This document shows positions 45,073 to 55,432 of a stretch of 64,000 nt of DNA, one piece after another. The DNA comes from Acinetobacter sp. SFB (GTDB lineage: Bacteria > Pseudomonadota > Gammaproteobacteria > Pseudomonadales > Moraxellaceae). A program made the position numbers and the translations under genes. Position 1 is the first letter of the stretch; each line of letters opens with the position of its first letter. The notes under the pieces are model-generated. The model saw only the letters and a list, made by a program, of their open reading frames with translations, made no database searches and had not been told where the DNA came from. The stretch spans positions 218,775 to 282,774 of the forward strand of contig NZ_LSZH01000013.1 of the NCBI RefSeq assembly GCF_001647545.1, written 5' to 3'.

Positions 45073-45999
45073 TTATGCCTGCTTTGATTTTGGCCAAAAC
45101 TTTTGGATCGTTGTGATCACTACAAAAACCAGTAAGCCAGCTACAAAACCGATAACAAGGTTGATTAAAGTCGGAGTAAGTGAACCAATAATATTGCCGA
45201 TCGTAGGAATATGCTGAATTTGATCGACTGAATCTTCAGTAAAATGATGGAATTGCGGAATAGCATGATTAATAATGCCGCCCCCCACCAAAAACATGGC
45301 AATTGTTCCCACAATGGTCAGGGTCTTCATGAGTATAGGTGCAAAAGCCAGCAAGCCATTTCCTATACTTTGCTTGAGCTGAGATGCCTGTTTGGTTAAA
45401 TACAATCCCAGATCATCAATTTTGACAATCATGGCTACAAAGCCATAAACACCGACTGTCATTAAAATCGCGATAACTGAAAGCACCAGAACTTTTGTAC
45501 CAAAAGCAGCGGTAGCCACCGTACCCAGTGAAATCACCACAATTTCGGCTGATAAAATAAAGTCGGTACGAATCGCGCCTTTGACTTTGTCTTTCTCGAA
45601 CTTTGCCAAGTCGGTTTCAATGGCAGTGAATTCCGCTTCAGCAGCTTCTGTAGTGGTGGTTTTTTTATGCTGCAAACTGTGCAGCACTTTTTCCACGCCT
45701 TCGTAACATAGAAATAACCCTCCAATCATCAATAAAGGTGTAATCAACCAAGGTGCAATCACACTAATTAATAAGGCCAGAGGCACAAGAATTAACTTAT
45801 TAATAAATGAACCTTTTGCTACTCCCCAGACCACCGGAAGTTCACGTTCAGAACGTACACCACTAACCTGTTGGGCATTGAGTGCTAAATCATCTCCCAA
45901 TACGCCTGCAGTTTTTTTTGCCGCCACTTTACTCATGACAGCAACGTCATCTAAAACAGTGGCAATATCATCTAATAATATTAATAAGCTACTCGCCAT
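45073..45999 (-). CDS. DUF808 (YedI-like) membrane protein
   Basis: The 308-residue protein starts with the DUF808 hallmark [21 protein letters not shown] and has [18 protein letters not shown] and [20 protein letters not shown], then five or six membrane helices. Its function is unknown; E. coli YedI is the reference relative. It is followed by ypfJ on the same strand. A clean start and normal length support the call. Confidence 0.92.
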   Translation of the reverse strand: MASSLLILLDDIATVLDDVAVMSKVAAKKTAGVLGDDLALNAQQVSGVRSERELPVVWGVAKGSFINKLILVPLALLISVIAPWLITPLLMIGGLFLCYEGVEKVLHSLQHKKTTTTEAAEAEFTAIETDLAKFEKDKVKGAIRTDFILSAEIVVISLGTVATAAFGTKVLVLSVIAILMTVGVYGFVAMIVKIDDLGLYLTKQASQLKQSIGNGLLAFAPILMKTLTIVGTIAMFLVGGGIINHAIPQFHHFTEDSVDQIQHIPTIGNIIGSLTPTLINLVIGFVAGLLVFVVITTIQKFWPKSKQA

Positions 46000-46196
46000 T
46001 ATTTTTATCCTTAAAGTTACTATTCAATATCTTAAATAGAAATAATTAAAAAAACTGTATCAACTTCATTAAATTGTTCTTATTTTTTCTCTGTTCTGTT
46101 TTCATTGCGTCTGACATTCAAAAACATTATGCCGTACAATATGGCAAATTCATCGGCATATAAATGTAGTGCTAACTACTTTGGAATAGAGAGATA

Positions 46197-47210
46197 ATGA
46201 GTAATCAAGACAAGCGTCCTGTTATTTTGACTGGCGACCGCCCAACCGGACAACTTCATTTAGGTCATTTTGTTGGTTCTTTACGTTCACGTGTAGGACT
46301 ACAAGATTCTCACCATCAACATCTTCTCCTTGCTGATGCTCAAGCTTTAACCGATAACGCAGACAACTTCGAAAAAGTACGTCGCAATATTATTGAAGTG
46401 GCAACTGACTATTTAGCTGTGGGTATTGACCCAACCAAAACAACAATTTGTGTTCAATCCTGCTTGCCAGCATTGAATGAACTGACCATGTTGTATTTAA
46501 ACTTTGTGACTGTGTCACGCTTAGAGCGCAATCCAACCATTAAATCTGAAATTCAGATGCGTGGTTTTGAACGTGATATTCCAGCAGGTTTCCTATGCTA
46601 CCCAGTCGCACAAGCTGCCGATATCACCGCTTTTAAAGCAACGGTTGTCCCTGTCGGTGAAGATCAGATTCCAATGATCGAACAAACCAACGAAATTGTA
46701 CGTCGCTTGAATCGTCAAATTGGCCATGAATTGCTGCCAGAATGTAAAGCACTGCTTTCAAATGTCAGCCGTTTACCCGGTTTTGACGGTAAAGCGAAAA
46801 TGTCAAAATCTTTGGGCAATACCATTGTGCTCGATGCTTCCGATAAAGACATCAAAAAAGCAGTTAATGCGATGTATACCGACCCGAATCATCTTCGTGT
46901 CGAAGATCCAGGTCAGGTGGAAGGTAACGTGGTATTTACTTACCTGGATGCTTTCGATACCAACAAAGAAGAACTTGAAGAGTTAAAAGCACATTATCGT
47001 CGTGGTGGTTTAGGTGATGGTACGGTGAAAAAACGTCTTGAAGCGGTTTTAAAAGAATTGATCACCCCTATTCGTGAACGTCGTATGGAACTGCAAAAAG
47101 ATCCTGATTACATCATGGATATTTTGAAAGCCGGTACCGACAAATGTCGCGATATTACCCAGCAAACCCTCGATGAAGTTAAATCGGGTTTAGGCGTTTT
47201 TCATTTCTAA
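46197..47210 (+). CDS. trpS: tryptophanyl-tRNA synthetase TrpS
   Basis: TrpS charges tRNA-Trp. The 337-residue class I enzyme has the HIGH-type motif in PTGQLHLGHFVGS (about 16-28) and the KMSKS motif in GKAKMSKSLGNT near residue 200. The GEDQIPMIEQTNEI segment is present. Length fits the bacterial family. It is monocistronic, followed by a strong terminator. Confidence 0.97.
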   Translation: MSNQDKRPVILTGDRPTGQLHLGHFVGSLRSRVGLQDSHHQHLLLADAQALTDNADNFEKVRRNIIEVATDYLAVGIDPTKTTICVQSCLPALNELTMLYLNFVTVSRLERNPTIKSEIQMRGFERDIPAGFLCYPVAQAADITAFKATVVPVGEDQIPMIEQTNEIVRRLNRQIGHELLPECKALLSNVSRLPGFDGKAKMSKSLGNTIVLDASDKDIKKAVNAMYTDPNHLRVEDPGQVEGNVVFTYLDAFDTNKEELEELKAHYRRGGLGDGTVKKRLEAVLKELITPIRERRMELQKDPDYIMDILKAGTDKCRDITQQTLDEVKSGLGVFHF

Positions 47211-47224
47211 AAAATACTTGATCT

Positions 47225-47260
47225 AAAAAATGCCCTCCTGTATAAGAAGGGCATTTTTTT
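47225..47260 (+). terminator. terminator after trpS
   Basis: AAATGCCCT and AGGGCATTT form a long stem with mismatched loop region, followed by seven T, about 15 bases after trpS. Confidence 0.9.
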
Positions 47261-47588
47261 GTGCTAAATAATGAGCAATAAATCACACTAACCAATAGTT
47301 ATTAACCTGAATTTACACAACTTAACTAAAAGTCTCATGAAATGACTCACCATTCACTTTATTATACTTTTAGTGCTTAGAACTCAGTAGAGTTCTAACA
47401 TTCTCCTTAACCGAAACTGTGCAAACAGATTCGTTGTTATACGCATTGATCACCCCAATCATTGCGTATTTTTTTGTCAAAAATTTTTATAATTCACATG
47501 AATATCCCAGTATTTAATAAAATTTTGCATTTATTCAATCCATGAAATAAAAAACCCGCTCTAAAGCGGGTTTTTTTAAATCAATAAC
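47261..47588. other. intergenic region between trpS and lysS with a perfect inverted repeat
   Basis: Convergent 3' ends leave about 330 bases without a gene. TTAGAACTC (47377-47385) and GAGTTCTAA (47390-47398) form a perfect nine-base inverted repeat with a four-base loop in the middle. The lysS terminator is at 47549-47578. Confidence 0.5.
47549..47578. terminator. terminator after lysS
   Basis: AAACCCGCT and AGCGGGTTT pair with a CTAA-type loop, with A-run and T-run on either side. Confidence 0.92.
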
Positions 47589-49115
47589 TTAATTTTTATG
47601 ACGCATATGCGGGAATAAAATCACATCACGAATACTCGCTGCATCAGCAAATAACATCACCAAACGGTCAATACCAATCCCTTGACCGGCTGTTGGAGGA
47701 AGACCATATTCAAGTGCTTCAATAAAGTCAGCATCGTAATGCATCGCTTCATCATCGCCTGCATCTTTTTCGGCAACTTGCGCTTGGAAACGCTCAGCCT
47801 GGTCAATCGGGTCATTTAATTCCGAGAAACCGTTCGCCAATTCACGACCACCAATAAAGAACTCGAAACGGTCTGTAATGTGTGGATTGGTGTCATTACG
47901 GCGTGCAAGCGGTGAAGTTTCCGCTGGATATTCGGTAATGAAAGTCGGCTGACGAAGTTTTGTTTCAACTGTTTCTTCAAATACGATGGTTTGAAGTTTA
48001 CCCAGACCAAAACCAGGTTTAACTTTTTCTTTCAATTCTTCTTGAACAAATTTAGCCAAGAATTCACGATCAGCAACATTTTCTGGTGTGAGGTTGGAAT
48101 TATGTTCAAGAATTGCATCAAACATCGAGATTTTTTTGAATGGGCCTTTAAAGCTGAATACTTCACCTTGATACGGCACATCGGTAGAACCCAAAATATC
48201 GATCGCTAATTTTTCAAGCATATTTTCAGTCAAAGCCATCAAGTCTTTGTAATCTGCATAGGCCTGGTAGAATTCGATCATGGTGAATTCTGGGTTATGA
48301 CGAGTCGAAACACCTTCATTACGGAAGTTACGGTTAATTTCGAACACACGTTCAAAACCACCCACAACCAAACGTTTTAAGTAAAGCTCAGGCGCGATAC
48401 GCAAGAATAAAGGCATATCCAATGCATTATGATGTGTTTCAAATGGACGCGCTGAAGCCCCACCCGGAATCACATGCATCATTGGAGTTTCAACTTCCAT
48501 AAAGCGTTCATTGGCTAAATACGCACGCATGCCCGCAACCACTTGGGCACGGATTTCAAATGTTTTACGTGTTTCTTCGTTCACCATCAAATCGAGATAA
48601 CGTTTACGATACTTCATTTCAGTATCGTTTAAACCATGGAATTTATCTGGAAGTGGACGAAGTGATTTGGTTAAAAGTTCGAAATGTTCAATATGAACAT
48701 AAAGATCGCCTTTGCCAGAACGGCCAATATAACCTTCAACGGCAATAATATCGCCCAGGTCTAAACCTTTGATGGTGGCCAGTACTTCTGGGTCTAATTC
48801 TTTACGTGCAACATACAGTTGAATACGTCCAGTCATGTCTTGAATCACGATGAATGAACCACGGTTCAACATCACGCGACCTGCAACTTTTACATAAACC
48901 TTTTCACCCGCTTCAATTTCTTCTTTAGACTGATCAGCGAATTGTTCTTGTAAGTCTTGGGCGTAATGTTCACGTTTAAAAGTATTCGGCCAAGGGCTGA
49001 TTCCCTTTTCCTTAGCATGTTCTTCAATATGCTTTAACTTGGCATGACGCTGTGCAATTAAATCGTTTTCGGAAATGAGTTGTTCTGAAGTCGATTGAGC
49101 GTTATGTTGCGTCAT
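47589..49115 (-). CDS. lysS: lysyl-tRNA synthetase LysS (class II)
   Basis: LysS charges tRNA-Lys. From the ATG at 49115 the protein is 508 residues. It has an N-terminal anticodon-binding OB fold ([20 protein letters not shown]) and a class II core with motif 2 ([20 protein letters not shown]) and motif 3 ([20 protein letters not shown]). The frame is open 39 codons further upstream, but those residues are not family-like and a GAGG precedes the ATG at 49115. It is transcribed alone. Confidence 0.96.
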   Translation of the reverse strand: MTQHNAQSTSEQLISENDLIAQRHAKLKHIEEHAKEKGISPWPNTFKREHYAQDLQEQFADQSKEEIEAGEKVYVKVAGRVMLNRGSFIVIQDMTGRIQLYVARKELDPEVLATIKGLDLGDIIAVEGYIGRSGKGDLYVHIEHFELLTKSLRPLPDKFHGLNDTEMKYRKRYLDLMVNEETRKTFEIRAQVVAGMRAYLANERFMEVETPMMHVIPGGASARPFETHHNALDMPLFLRIAPELYLKRLVVGGFERVFEINRNFRNEGVSTRHNPEFTMIEFYQAYADYKDLMALTENMLEKLAIDILGSTDVPYQGEVFSFKGPFKKISMFDAILEHNSNLTPENVADREFLAKFVQEELKEKVKPGFGLGKLQTIVFEETVETKLRQPTFITEYPAETSPLARRNDTNPHITDRFEFFIGGRELANGFSELNDPIDQAERFQAQVAEKDAGDDEAMHYDADFIEALEYGLPPTAGQGIGIDRLVMLFADAASIRDVILFPHMRHKN

Positions 49116-49956
49116 CTCTGCCTCGAATATGTGTAAAAAACGGAAGTTGCATAGCATAGCAGATTTAGCATAAATTTCGTATGACTTATTGCCAAACAAA
49201 AACATTGATTTGCTAACCCGACTTTGTTTCATTCACATTTAGACTTCGGCTAATTTTTTCCCAATCTCCAAGCCTCTTCTTAAGCCATGATTCATCAATT
49301 TCACGTAATTTTTAGAGATTCCCTGTTCTACAATTAGCATGGATGAGCGATTTAGATTTTCAAGTTCATCTCTAAGACATTGCTTCATTGGTTAATCTTT
49401 TTCATATTTTCAGCATGTCGAAGGGTTTAAAAATCACTCCTTTAAATGCTTTAAGTTAGGTAATGGTTGAAACCAGACCATCCCCTTGGCATGGAGAAAA
49501 ACAATTCATTCGTTCACTTGCCAATCTAAATGCATGGATGAACCAAGAGTAAAATATTGTGTTCATTTAGGATATGTGTCGGGATGCCACAAAATTTGCT
49601 AAACATCTCTTGGAGAGGCATGAAAAAAACTTCATAATCTCAAATTTCTATAGGGCTTACCTTCGCTCAGATTCATTTAATAAATACAAAGTTATCCAAA
49701 TTTATTTTTGTGAGATATGCAGGTTTTTTTATGCGTTATAAGATCAATATTCTAATTCTTTTATCTAACTATTTTTAACTCATAATTTAATTTTTTAAGT
49801 GGGGTGGTTGGGCTTTATTACACCCCTGTCTTAGACCAAAAGCTAACTTCTTTATTTTACATTGTCCCCTACAATAATTTTAAGCAAAATAGTTGAAAAA
49901 TAAACTATTCAACCCTTTCTATCTTTGTGATTAAAGACAGTGTGAACGATAAAACA
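49116..49956. other. long intergenic region upstream of lysS
   Basis: About 840 bases with no well-supported gene. A 29-codon frame at 49463-49552 (VETRPSPWHGEKQFIRSLAN) has a protein-like composition but a weak ribosome-binding site; it may be a remnant. The rest is AT-rich promoter-like DNA. Confidence 0.4.
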
Positions 49957-50463
49957 ATGAATACATGCACTTCGAAAATCTTATTTTTACATGGACTTGA
50001 TTCCTCGCGTGAATCGACAAAATTCCATGTCATTGATGCCAATCAAAAATTTTGCATCGATATAGATTACCGCAACTTGAATTTTCAAACTGTTGCCGAT
50101 TTTTATCACGATATTATTGCCAAAATTAAACCTGAAATTCTGGTCGGACATAGCTTGGGCGCGTATTGGGCCTTAAAAATGTCAGCCTTATGTAAAATTC
50201 CAACGGTGATTGCCAACCCGAGTCTGAGTCCAAACTTTCGCGAAGACTACCCCCCAATTAATCAAGATGATCTGGAACATGACATTGCTCAAATTGCCTA
50301 TCTGGAATTAGGCGATGAAATACTGGATATGTATGCCGTTCAGGAACAGCTCGAACCTTATATGATCGTTCAAGCCTTAGAAGGTGGACATCATCGCTTA
50401 GCGAGTCCTGAAAACATAAATGAATTAATTCAGCACATGCAAACGCATTTTCTGAAAAAATAA
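49957..50463 (+). CDS. YqiA-type alpha/beta-hydrolase esterase
   Basis: The protein is about 168 residues, a minimal alpha/beta-hydrolase fold. It has the oxyanion segment ILFLHGLDSSRES, the nucleophile elbow GHSLGAYWALK, an Asp in the LELGDEILDM region and the catalytic His in EGGHHRLASPENI. This small form matches the YqiA/UPF0227 esterases. I use the ATG at 49957; an ATG at 49927 would add ten residues. The terminator that follows is shared with the convergent apt gene. Confidence 0.85.
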   Translation: MNTCTSKILFLHGLDSSRESTKFHVIDANQKFCIDIDYRNLNFQTVADFYHDIIAKIKPEILVGHSLGAYWALKMSALCKIPTVIANPSLSPNFREDYPPINQDDLEHDIAQIAYLELGDEILDMYAVQEQLEPYMIVQALEGGHHRLASPENINELIQHMQTHFLKK

Positions 50464-50492
50464 AAAAGCCTTGGTTAAACCAAGGCTTTTTT
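50462..50492. terminator. bidirectional terminator
   Basis: AAAAAAGCCTTGG and CCAAGGCTTTTTT form a perfect stem with a five-base loop between convergent genes. Confidence 0.93.
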
Positions 50493-50507
50493 AGGGCATA
50501 CAATCAA

Positions 50508-51050
50508 TTAAGCGACTGCTTGTTCTGGCTGAGACTTATCATCCAACACCGACCACACATCTAAACCTAAATCACCGTGTAAATCAGGCAGATCAAGAAA
50601 AATGCTCGCGCCCAGAATTTCATGGTTGCATTTATTAACCAGCTGTTTCACCGCCTTTAAAGTACCGCCTGTTGCCAATACATCATCTACAATAATAATT
50701 TTTTGCGCTTCGATATTTGCAGACATTTCCAAACGATCCATACCATACTCTAGGCTATAACCTACGCCCACAACCGGTGGTGGCAATTTTCCTGCTTTAC
50801 GTACCAGCAATAAGCCTTTGCCCAAACGCTGAGCCAATAAACTCGCCAGTACAAAACCACGTGCTTCTACAGCAACAAAACTGTCGACTTGTTGCAGTTT
50901 GTCAGCCGGGATACTGGCAATTAAAGCATCGGTTAATGGTCCAATATTACTCATAAACAAAGGAGTTAAATCGAAGAAGCAAATACCCGGTTTAGGGAAA
51001 TCCTGGACAGTACGAATGTGAGACCACAAAGTTGCAGACAAATTGCTCAT
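50508..51050 (-). CDS. apt: adenine phosphoribosyltransferase Apt
   Basis: Apt converts adenine and PRPP to AMP in purine salvage. The 180-residue protein has the PRPP-binding motif IIIVDDVLATGGTLKAV (about residues 118-134), the FVAVEARGFVLASLLA segment and RKAGKLPPPVVG, all typical. Length is as expected. It is monocistronic and convergent with the esterase gene. Confidence 0.96.
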   Translation of the reverse strand: MSNLSATLWSHIRTVQDFPKPGICFFDLTPLFMSNIGPLTDALIASIPADKLQQVDSFVAVEARGFVLASLLAQRLGKGLLLVRKAGKLPPPVVGVGYSLEYGMDRLEMSANIEAQKIIIVDDVLATGGTLKAVKQLVNKCNHEILGASIFLDLPDLHGDLGLDVWSVLDDKSQPEQAVA

Positions 51051-51583
51051 GGGGAGAAAAGTAATTTAGAAAAGAATATGAGATATTAACGCTTAATCAG
51101 GTTCAGGGCCAGTAAATGATCATGTTTACAACCCAGAAAACCATGCCATAAAACCATAAGATATTGTTTTAATTATATTTATTTTTTAAATAAATATTAG
51201 ATATAATTCTGTGTGATCTTAAACTAACAAACTTTGTCTATTTTCTCTCCCCGACCTTAGTCTAAACGCCACTTTTTATCGGAATAAGGTCATTTCTTCA
51301 GTTTCTCTAAGCGGCACGAATTCATGCATATTTTTAAATTTAAATTAAGTTTAAATTGTTAGACAAAAAGCATATTTGCGTATTTTTATGACAAGTTTTG
51401 TCCTGCTCTGCAATTCTGGTTTCAAATTCACTGATTAAACTCGCATATTTGCTTTACATTAACGCTAGAACTGCGTAAAAATTTGCTTGAATATGTACGC
51501 TGAAAGTCATATTACTAGAGACATGCTGTATATGGAATTTTACTGACTTCACTTTTTAAAAAGTCAGTGTTTTGGAGAGTCAA
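51051..51583. other. intergenic region upstream of rubA
   Basis: About 530 AT-rich bases without genes. A TTTACA and TAAAAA pair with a 17-base spacer near 51455-51483 is a possible rubA promoter. An eight-base hairpin, ACTGACTT (51542-51549) with AAGTCAGT (51561-51568), lies just before the rubA ribosome-binding site and could affect its translation. Confidence 0.45.
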
Positions 51584-51748
51584 ATGAAAAAGTATCAATG
51601 CATCGTTTGTGGATGGATTTATGACGAAGCGGAAGGATGGCCACAAGATGGTATAGTCGCAGGTACAAAATGGGAAGATATCCCAGATGATTGGACATGC
51701 CCGGACTGTGGTGTATCAAAAGTTGATTTTGAAATGGTTGAAATCTAA
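51584..51748 (+). CDS. rubA: rubredoxin RubA
   Basis: Rubredoxin is the small iron protein that passes electrons to alkane 1-monooxygenase. The 54-residue protein has the iron ligands C6 and C9 ([10 protein letters not shown]) and C39 and C42 (CPDCGVSK), with the usual spacing and the aromatic core residues. GGAG at 51574-51577 lies 6 bases before the ATG. It is the first gene of the rubA-rubB-estB-oxyR group known from Acinetobacter baylyi. A terminator lies between it and rubB. Confidence 0.97.
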   Translation: MKKYQCIVCGWIYDEAEGWPQDGIVAGTKWEDIPDDWTCPDCGVSKVDFEMVEI

Positions 51749-51759
51749 CAATTGATATC

Positions 51760-51786
51760 AAAGACCATAGTAAATGGTCTTTTTTT
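51760..51786 (+). terminator. intra-operon terminator between rubA and rubB
   Basis: AAAGACCAT (51760-51768) and ATGGTCTTT (51774-51782) form a perfect nine-base stem with a five-base loop and a T-run, 11 bases after the rubA stop. It should lower rubB expression relative to rubA. Confidence 0.8.
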
Positions 51787-51817
51787 ACGTCTTATAGAAA
51801 ACAGTTTGGAGAAAACT

Positions 51818-52996
51818 ATGCATCCTATCGTCATCATTGGTTCGGGTATGGCAGGATATACCGCAGCACGTGAGTTTCGTAAGCTAAATCCCGAGCATGA
51901 ACTGGTCATGATTTGTGCAGATGATGCGGTAAACTATGCTAAACCCACGCTGTCTAATGCTTTAGCCGGAAAAAAAGCCCCTGAGCAAATTGCCTTAGGT
52001 GATGCCAGTAAAATGAGTGACCAACTGAAGATGCGTATTGAAGCGCATACTCGGGTTAAAGAAATTCAAGCTGAACAGCATCAACTCATTTTAGAAAAAG
52101 ATGGACAACAAACCACTCAACCCTATTCAAAGCTGATTTTAGCGGTAGGTGCAAACCCAGTTCGCCTGGCAATTGCTGGCGATGGTAGTGATGACATTCA
52201 TGTGGTTAACAATCTGGATGACTACAAAGCATTCCGCAAAAACCTGGATCAACATCACGATAAACGCGTGGTCATTTTAGGCGCTGGTCTGATTGGCTGC
52301 GAATTTGCCAATGACTTGCAAAATACAGAGCACCAAGTCACGGTGATTGATTTGGCTGCCCAACCTTTGGGACGTCTCATTCCTGACTACGTTGCCGCTT
52401 CATTTCAGGAAAAACTTGAAGCTATTGGCATTCATTTCGTCTTGGGTACAACGGTTGAAAAAATAATTAAAGTTGAAAATGGTGACTATCAAATTACTTT
52501 AGCCAATGGTCAGTCTGTTGTTGCAGACATTGTACTTTCAGCGATTGGCTTACAACCAAATTTAGAATTGGCAAAAGCTGCTGATATTCACTGTAGTCGC
52601 GGCATTTTAACCAATGGTCATTTAGAAACCAATCAAGCTGATATCTATGCGATTGGCGACTGTGCAGAAGTCAATGGTTTGCTCTTACCTTATGTGATGC
52701 CGATCATGCAACAAGCACGTGCTTTAGCGAAAACCTTGAATGGTGAACACACCCATGTTCATTATCCAGCAATGCCTGTTGCAGTCAAAACCCCAGCTGC
52801 TCCCCTCACGGTACTTCCAGCACCCATCGGTGTGGATGTCACTTGGGAGACCGAAGAATTTGAAGATGGCATGATTGCCAAAGCTTTAGATGGTCAAAAC
52901 AGCTTACGTGGTTTTGTTTTATTGGGCGCGACCGCAGCAAAACAACGTTTAAGTCTAACTAAACTTGTACCTGACTTGATTCCTGTAGCCGTTTAA
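51818..52996 (+). CDS. rubB: rubredoxin reductase RubB
   Basis: RubB is an FAD-dependent NAD(P)H:rubredoxin reductase that feeds electrons to alkane hydroxylase through RubA. The protein is 392 residues from the ATG at 51818 (GGAG at 51808-51811). It has the FAD Rossmann motif IIGSGMAGYTAAREF, the NAD(P)H motif VVILGAGLIGCEFANDL (about 147-163), and the second FAD motif IYAIGDCAEV. The length matches the known Acinetobacter enzyme of about 390 residues. It is followed by estB. Confidence 0.95.
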   Translation: MHPIVIIGSGMAGYTAAREFRKLNPEHELVMICADDAVNYAKPTLSNALAGKKAPEQIALGDASKMSDQLKMRIEAHTRVKEIQAEQHQLILEKDGQQTTQPYSKLILAVGANPVRLAIAGDGSDDIHVVNNLDDYKAFRKNLDQHHDKRVVILGAGLIGCEFANDLQNTEHQVTVIDLAAQPLGRLIPDYVAASFQEKLEAIGIHFVLGTTVEKIIKVENGDYQITLANGQSVVADIVLSAIGLQPNLELAKAADIHCSRGILTNGHLETNQADIYAIGDCAEVNGLLLPYVMPIMQQARALAKTLNGEHTHVHYPAMPVAVKTPAAPLTVLPAPIGVDVTWETEEFEDGMIAKALDGQNSLRGFVLLGATAAKQRLSLTKLVPDLIPVAV

Positions 52997-53051
52997 GGTT
53001 TTAATAGTAAGGACATTTTTTAAGCAAAATGTCCTTTTGGGGAAAATCACA

Positions 53052-53999
53052 ATGAATCATAGCGCACTTAATTTTACAGGCTCGCCCTATACTTCTTTCA
53101 TGCACGAAACCAAAGTAACTTTAAGCAATGGAATCGAGCTGCATGTTGAGATAGGTGGTAATCCTGAACATCCTGCAATCATGCTGATTATGGGATTGGG
53201 TGCGCAGATGTTGTTTTGGCCTGATTTTTTCTGTAAATCACTGATTGACCAAGGTTATCGTGTCATTCGTTATGATAACCGTGACATTGGGCTATCTTCA
53301 AAAATCCGTCATTCAGGTCCCCGACTCAATACCTTAAAACTGATGGGTCGTTTTGCGCTCGGCTTACAAAATCAAGGTGCACCGTATAATTTATATGATA
53401 TGGCTGAAGATGCTGCCTTACTGATTGATCATCTGGGACTAGAGAAAGTCTCTGTAATTGGCGCATCCATGGGCGGCATGATTGCGCAAATCCTGGCAGC
53501 CAAACATCCTGAAAAAGTCAGCCACCTCGGTTTAATGTTCACCAGCAATAATCAACCGCTCTTACCTCCGCCTTTTCCAAAACAGCTTTTTAGCCTGATT
53601 GGCCGACCTGAGTCTACCGATGAAGAAGGGATCGTTAATCATAGCGTAAAAGTATTTAACATCATTGGTTCACCTGGATATATCAATCAAATCGAGATTA
53701 TGCAGACCGCACGTAAACTATATCAACGAAGTTATTACCCGGCGGGTGTACTTCAACAATTTTTAGCAATATTATGTACCGGTTCTTTGCTACAATTGAG
53801 TAAGCAAATTCAGCAACCTACCCTTGTGGTACATGGCTCTCGTGATCGTTTACTACCACCAAGCCATGGCAAAGCAGTTGCAAAGGCAATTACAGATGCT
53901 AAGTTTGAATTAATTGATGGAATGGGGCATGATATGCCTCCGCATTTTATTCCATATCTTAGCGGATTATTTGCTGATCACTTTAAATTAAAACATTAG
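53052..53999 (+). CDS. estB: alpha/beta-hydrolase esterase EstB
   Basis: The 315-residue protein has an alpha/beta-hydrolase fold with MLIMGLGAQMLFWPDFFCKS at the oxyanion hole, the nucleophile elbow IGASMGGMIAQ, catalytic Asp in HGSRDRLLP, and His in GMGHDMPP. In Acinetobacter this position between rubB and oxyR is occupied by the esterase gene estB; its natural substrate is not established. GGGGAAAATC just upstream provides the ribosome-binding site. The next gene, oxyR, starts 6 bases after its stop, so they are co-transcribed. Confidence 0.9.
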   Translation: MNHSALNFTGSPYTSFMHETKVTLSNGIELHVEIGGNPEHPAIMLIMGLGAQMLFWPDFFCKSLIDQGYRVIRYDNRDIGLSSKIRHSGPRLNTLKLMGRFALGLQNQGAPYNLYDMAEDAALLIDHLGLEKVSVIGASMGGMIAQILAAKHPEKVSHLGLMFTSNNQPLLPPPFPKQLFSLIGRPESTDEEGIVNHSVKVFNIIGSPGYINQIEIMQTARKLYQRSYYPAGVLQQFLAILCTGSLLQLSKQIQQPTLVVHGSRDRLLPPSHGKAVAKAITDAKFELIDGMGHDMPPHFIPYLSGLFADHFKLKH

Positions 54000-54005
54000 G
54001 ACACT

Positions 54006-54911
54006 ATGGCTGCATTACCCTCTTTAAGACAGCTGTCATACCTCGTAACACTGTCTGAAACGCTACATTTTACTGAAGCTGCGCGCCGTTCATTTGTGAC
54101 CCAATCGACTCTGTCAGGCGGTATCATGGAGTTAGAGCGTTTGTTAGGTGGAGTCCTCGTTGAACGCGACCGCCAAAATGTACGTTTAACTCCGCTTGGA
54201 GAACAGGTTGTTGCTCGAGCCCGTGTTCTATTGGCAGATGCTCAAGACTTGATGCGTTTAAGTCGAGAAATGAGCGAACCTTTAACGGGTGATTTGCATT
54301 TAGGCATTATCCCTACCATTGCGCCTTTCATTTTGTCGAAACTGCTTGATGAAGTGCATAAACAACTGCCTAAAATTCAATTGCATTTGTATGAAGCGCA
54401 AAGTGAAAAAATTGTCGAAAAATTAGAACACGGCAATCTGGACATGATTGTTTTGGCACTGCCTTTTGATACACGTGGCTTAAAAGTTGCTGAAATTGCG
54501 AAAGAAAATCTTTATTTGGTGCATCATAAAACCGATCAAAATGCACTGAATGCCAAAACTTTAGATGATTTGGATTTATCACGTTTAGTGTTACTTGAAG
54601 AAGGTCATTGTTTACGCAATCATGTTTTAAGTGCTTGCCCAATTGGTGAACGTAAAAATGATCATCGTTTAAAAGCAAGTTCATTACCGACACTGGTTGA
54701 AATGGTCTCTGCTAATTTGGGCTTTACCCTGCTTCCTGAAATTGCGATTCATACCAATATGATTAAAGCGAATCCAGATTTAGTGGTTAAAGCAGTTGAA
54801 GCTGCGCCAAGTCGTACGCTCGCTTTGGTCACGCGTAAAAGTACACCGTTGCAAAGTGAATTTGACGTGTTATTGCAAATTTTGCAAAAAGTCACCCAAA
54901 ATCTTCATTAA
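54006..54911 (+). CDS. oxyR: peroxide-sensing regulator OxyR
   Basis: OxyR is a LysR-type activator that responds to hydrogen peroxide. The 301-residue protein has the N-terminal winged helix (LRQLSYLVTLSETLHFTEAA, STLSGGIMELERLLGG). The effector domain has two redox Cys at 202 and 211 (GHCLRNHVLSAC), with the nine-residue spacing of the E. coli C199/C208 pair. It closes the rubA-rubB-estB-oxyR operon, linking monooxygenase electron transfer to peroxide defence. A perfect palindromic terminator follows. Confidence 0.96.
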   Translation: MAALPSLRQLSYLVTLSETLHFTEAARRSFVTQSTLSGGIMELERLLGGVLVERDRQNVRLTPLGEQVVARARVLLADAQDLMRLSREMSEPLTGDLHLGIIPTIAPFILSKLLDEVHKQLPKIQLHLYEAQSEKIVEKLEHGNLDMIVLALPFDTRGLKVAEIAKENLYLVHHKTDQNALNAKTLDDLDLSRLVLLEEGHCLRNHVLSACPIGERKNDHRLKASSLPTLVEMVSANLGFTLLPEIAIHTNMIKANPDLVVKAVEAAPSRTLALVTRKSTPLQSEFDVLLQILQKVTQNLH

Positions 54912-54927
54912 AAATAAGCGCTAACTT

Positions 54928-54953
54928 AAAAGGAGCAGCTGCTCCTTTTTTTA
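54928..54953 (+). terminator. terminator after oxyR
   Basis: AAAAGGAGCAGCTGCTCCTTTT is an exact 22-base palindrome in two arms (54928-54938, 54939-54949), followed by more T. Confidence 0.93.
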
Positions 54954-55432
54954 TTGCCCAATTATCTTTCTAGCTAATATTTTCGCTTAAATAAATCCTA
55001 TTGATTAACATCTACAAAATATTGAAATATTTAAATAAAAAAAGCTTACTACAACGCTAAACCGAGTTTAAAGTTAAAATATAATATCTGGTCCATGGAC
55101 GAATTAAGATATTAAAGCTTCAAAGAGTTAAAAACCTCTTACATACCAGATTCATAAGAAGTAAGCCTATTCTAATCAGTGAACTAGAGCCGTCATATCT
55201 GCAATAGTAGGTATTTTATAAGCTATAATTAAAATACAGTGCAGATATTTAGATCATATGTTGTGCAACAAAAATCATAATCAAAAAAATTACTTAAAGA
55301 CTTAATAACAACCCCATCAGCATAAAGTAAATTTTTTTAATTCTATAAATTCCCTAGTTCTGGGGATAGTACTTTTATACGTTGTATAGCAAAGTAACTC
55401 AATAAAATGACAACCAGTGTGAGAATAGTCCA
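54954..55432. other. AT-rich intergenic region before the response regulator
   Basis: About 480 bases without a gene. TAATATCT (55082-55089) and AGATATTA (55107-55114) form a perfect inverted repeat enclosing the palindrome GTCCATGGAC (55091-55100), a possible operator. A TATAGC-type -10 lies near 55384. Confidence 0.45.
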
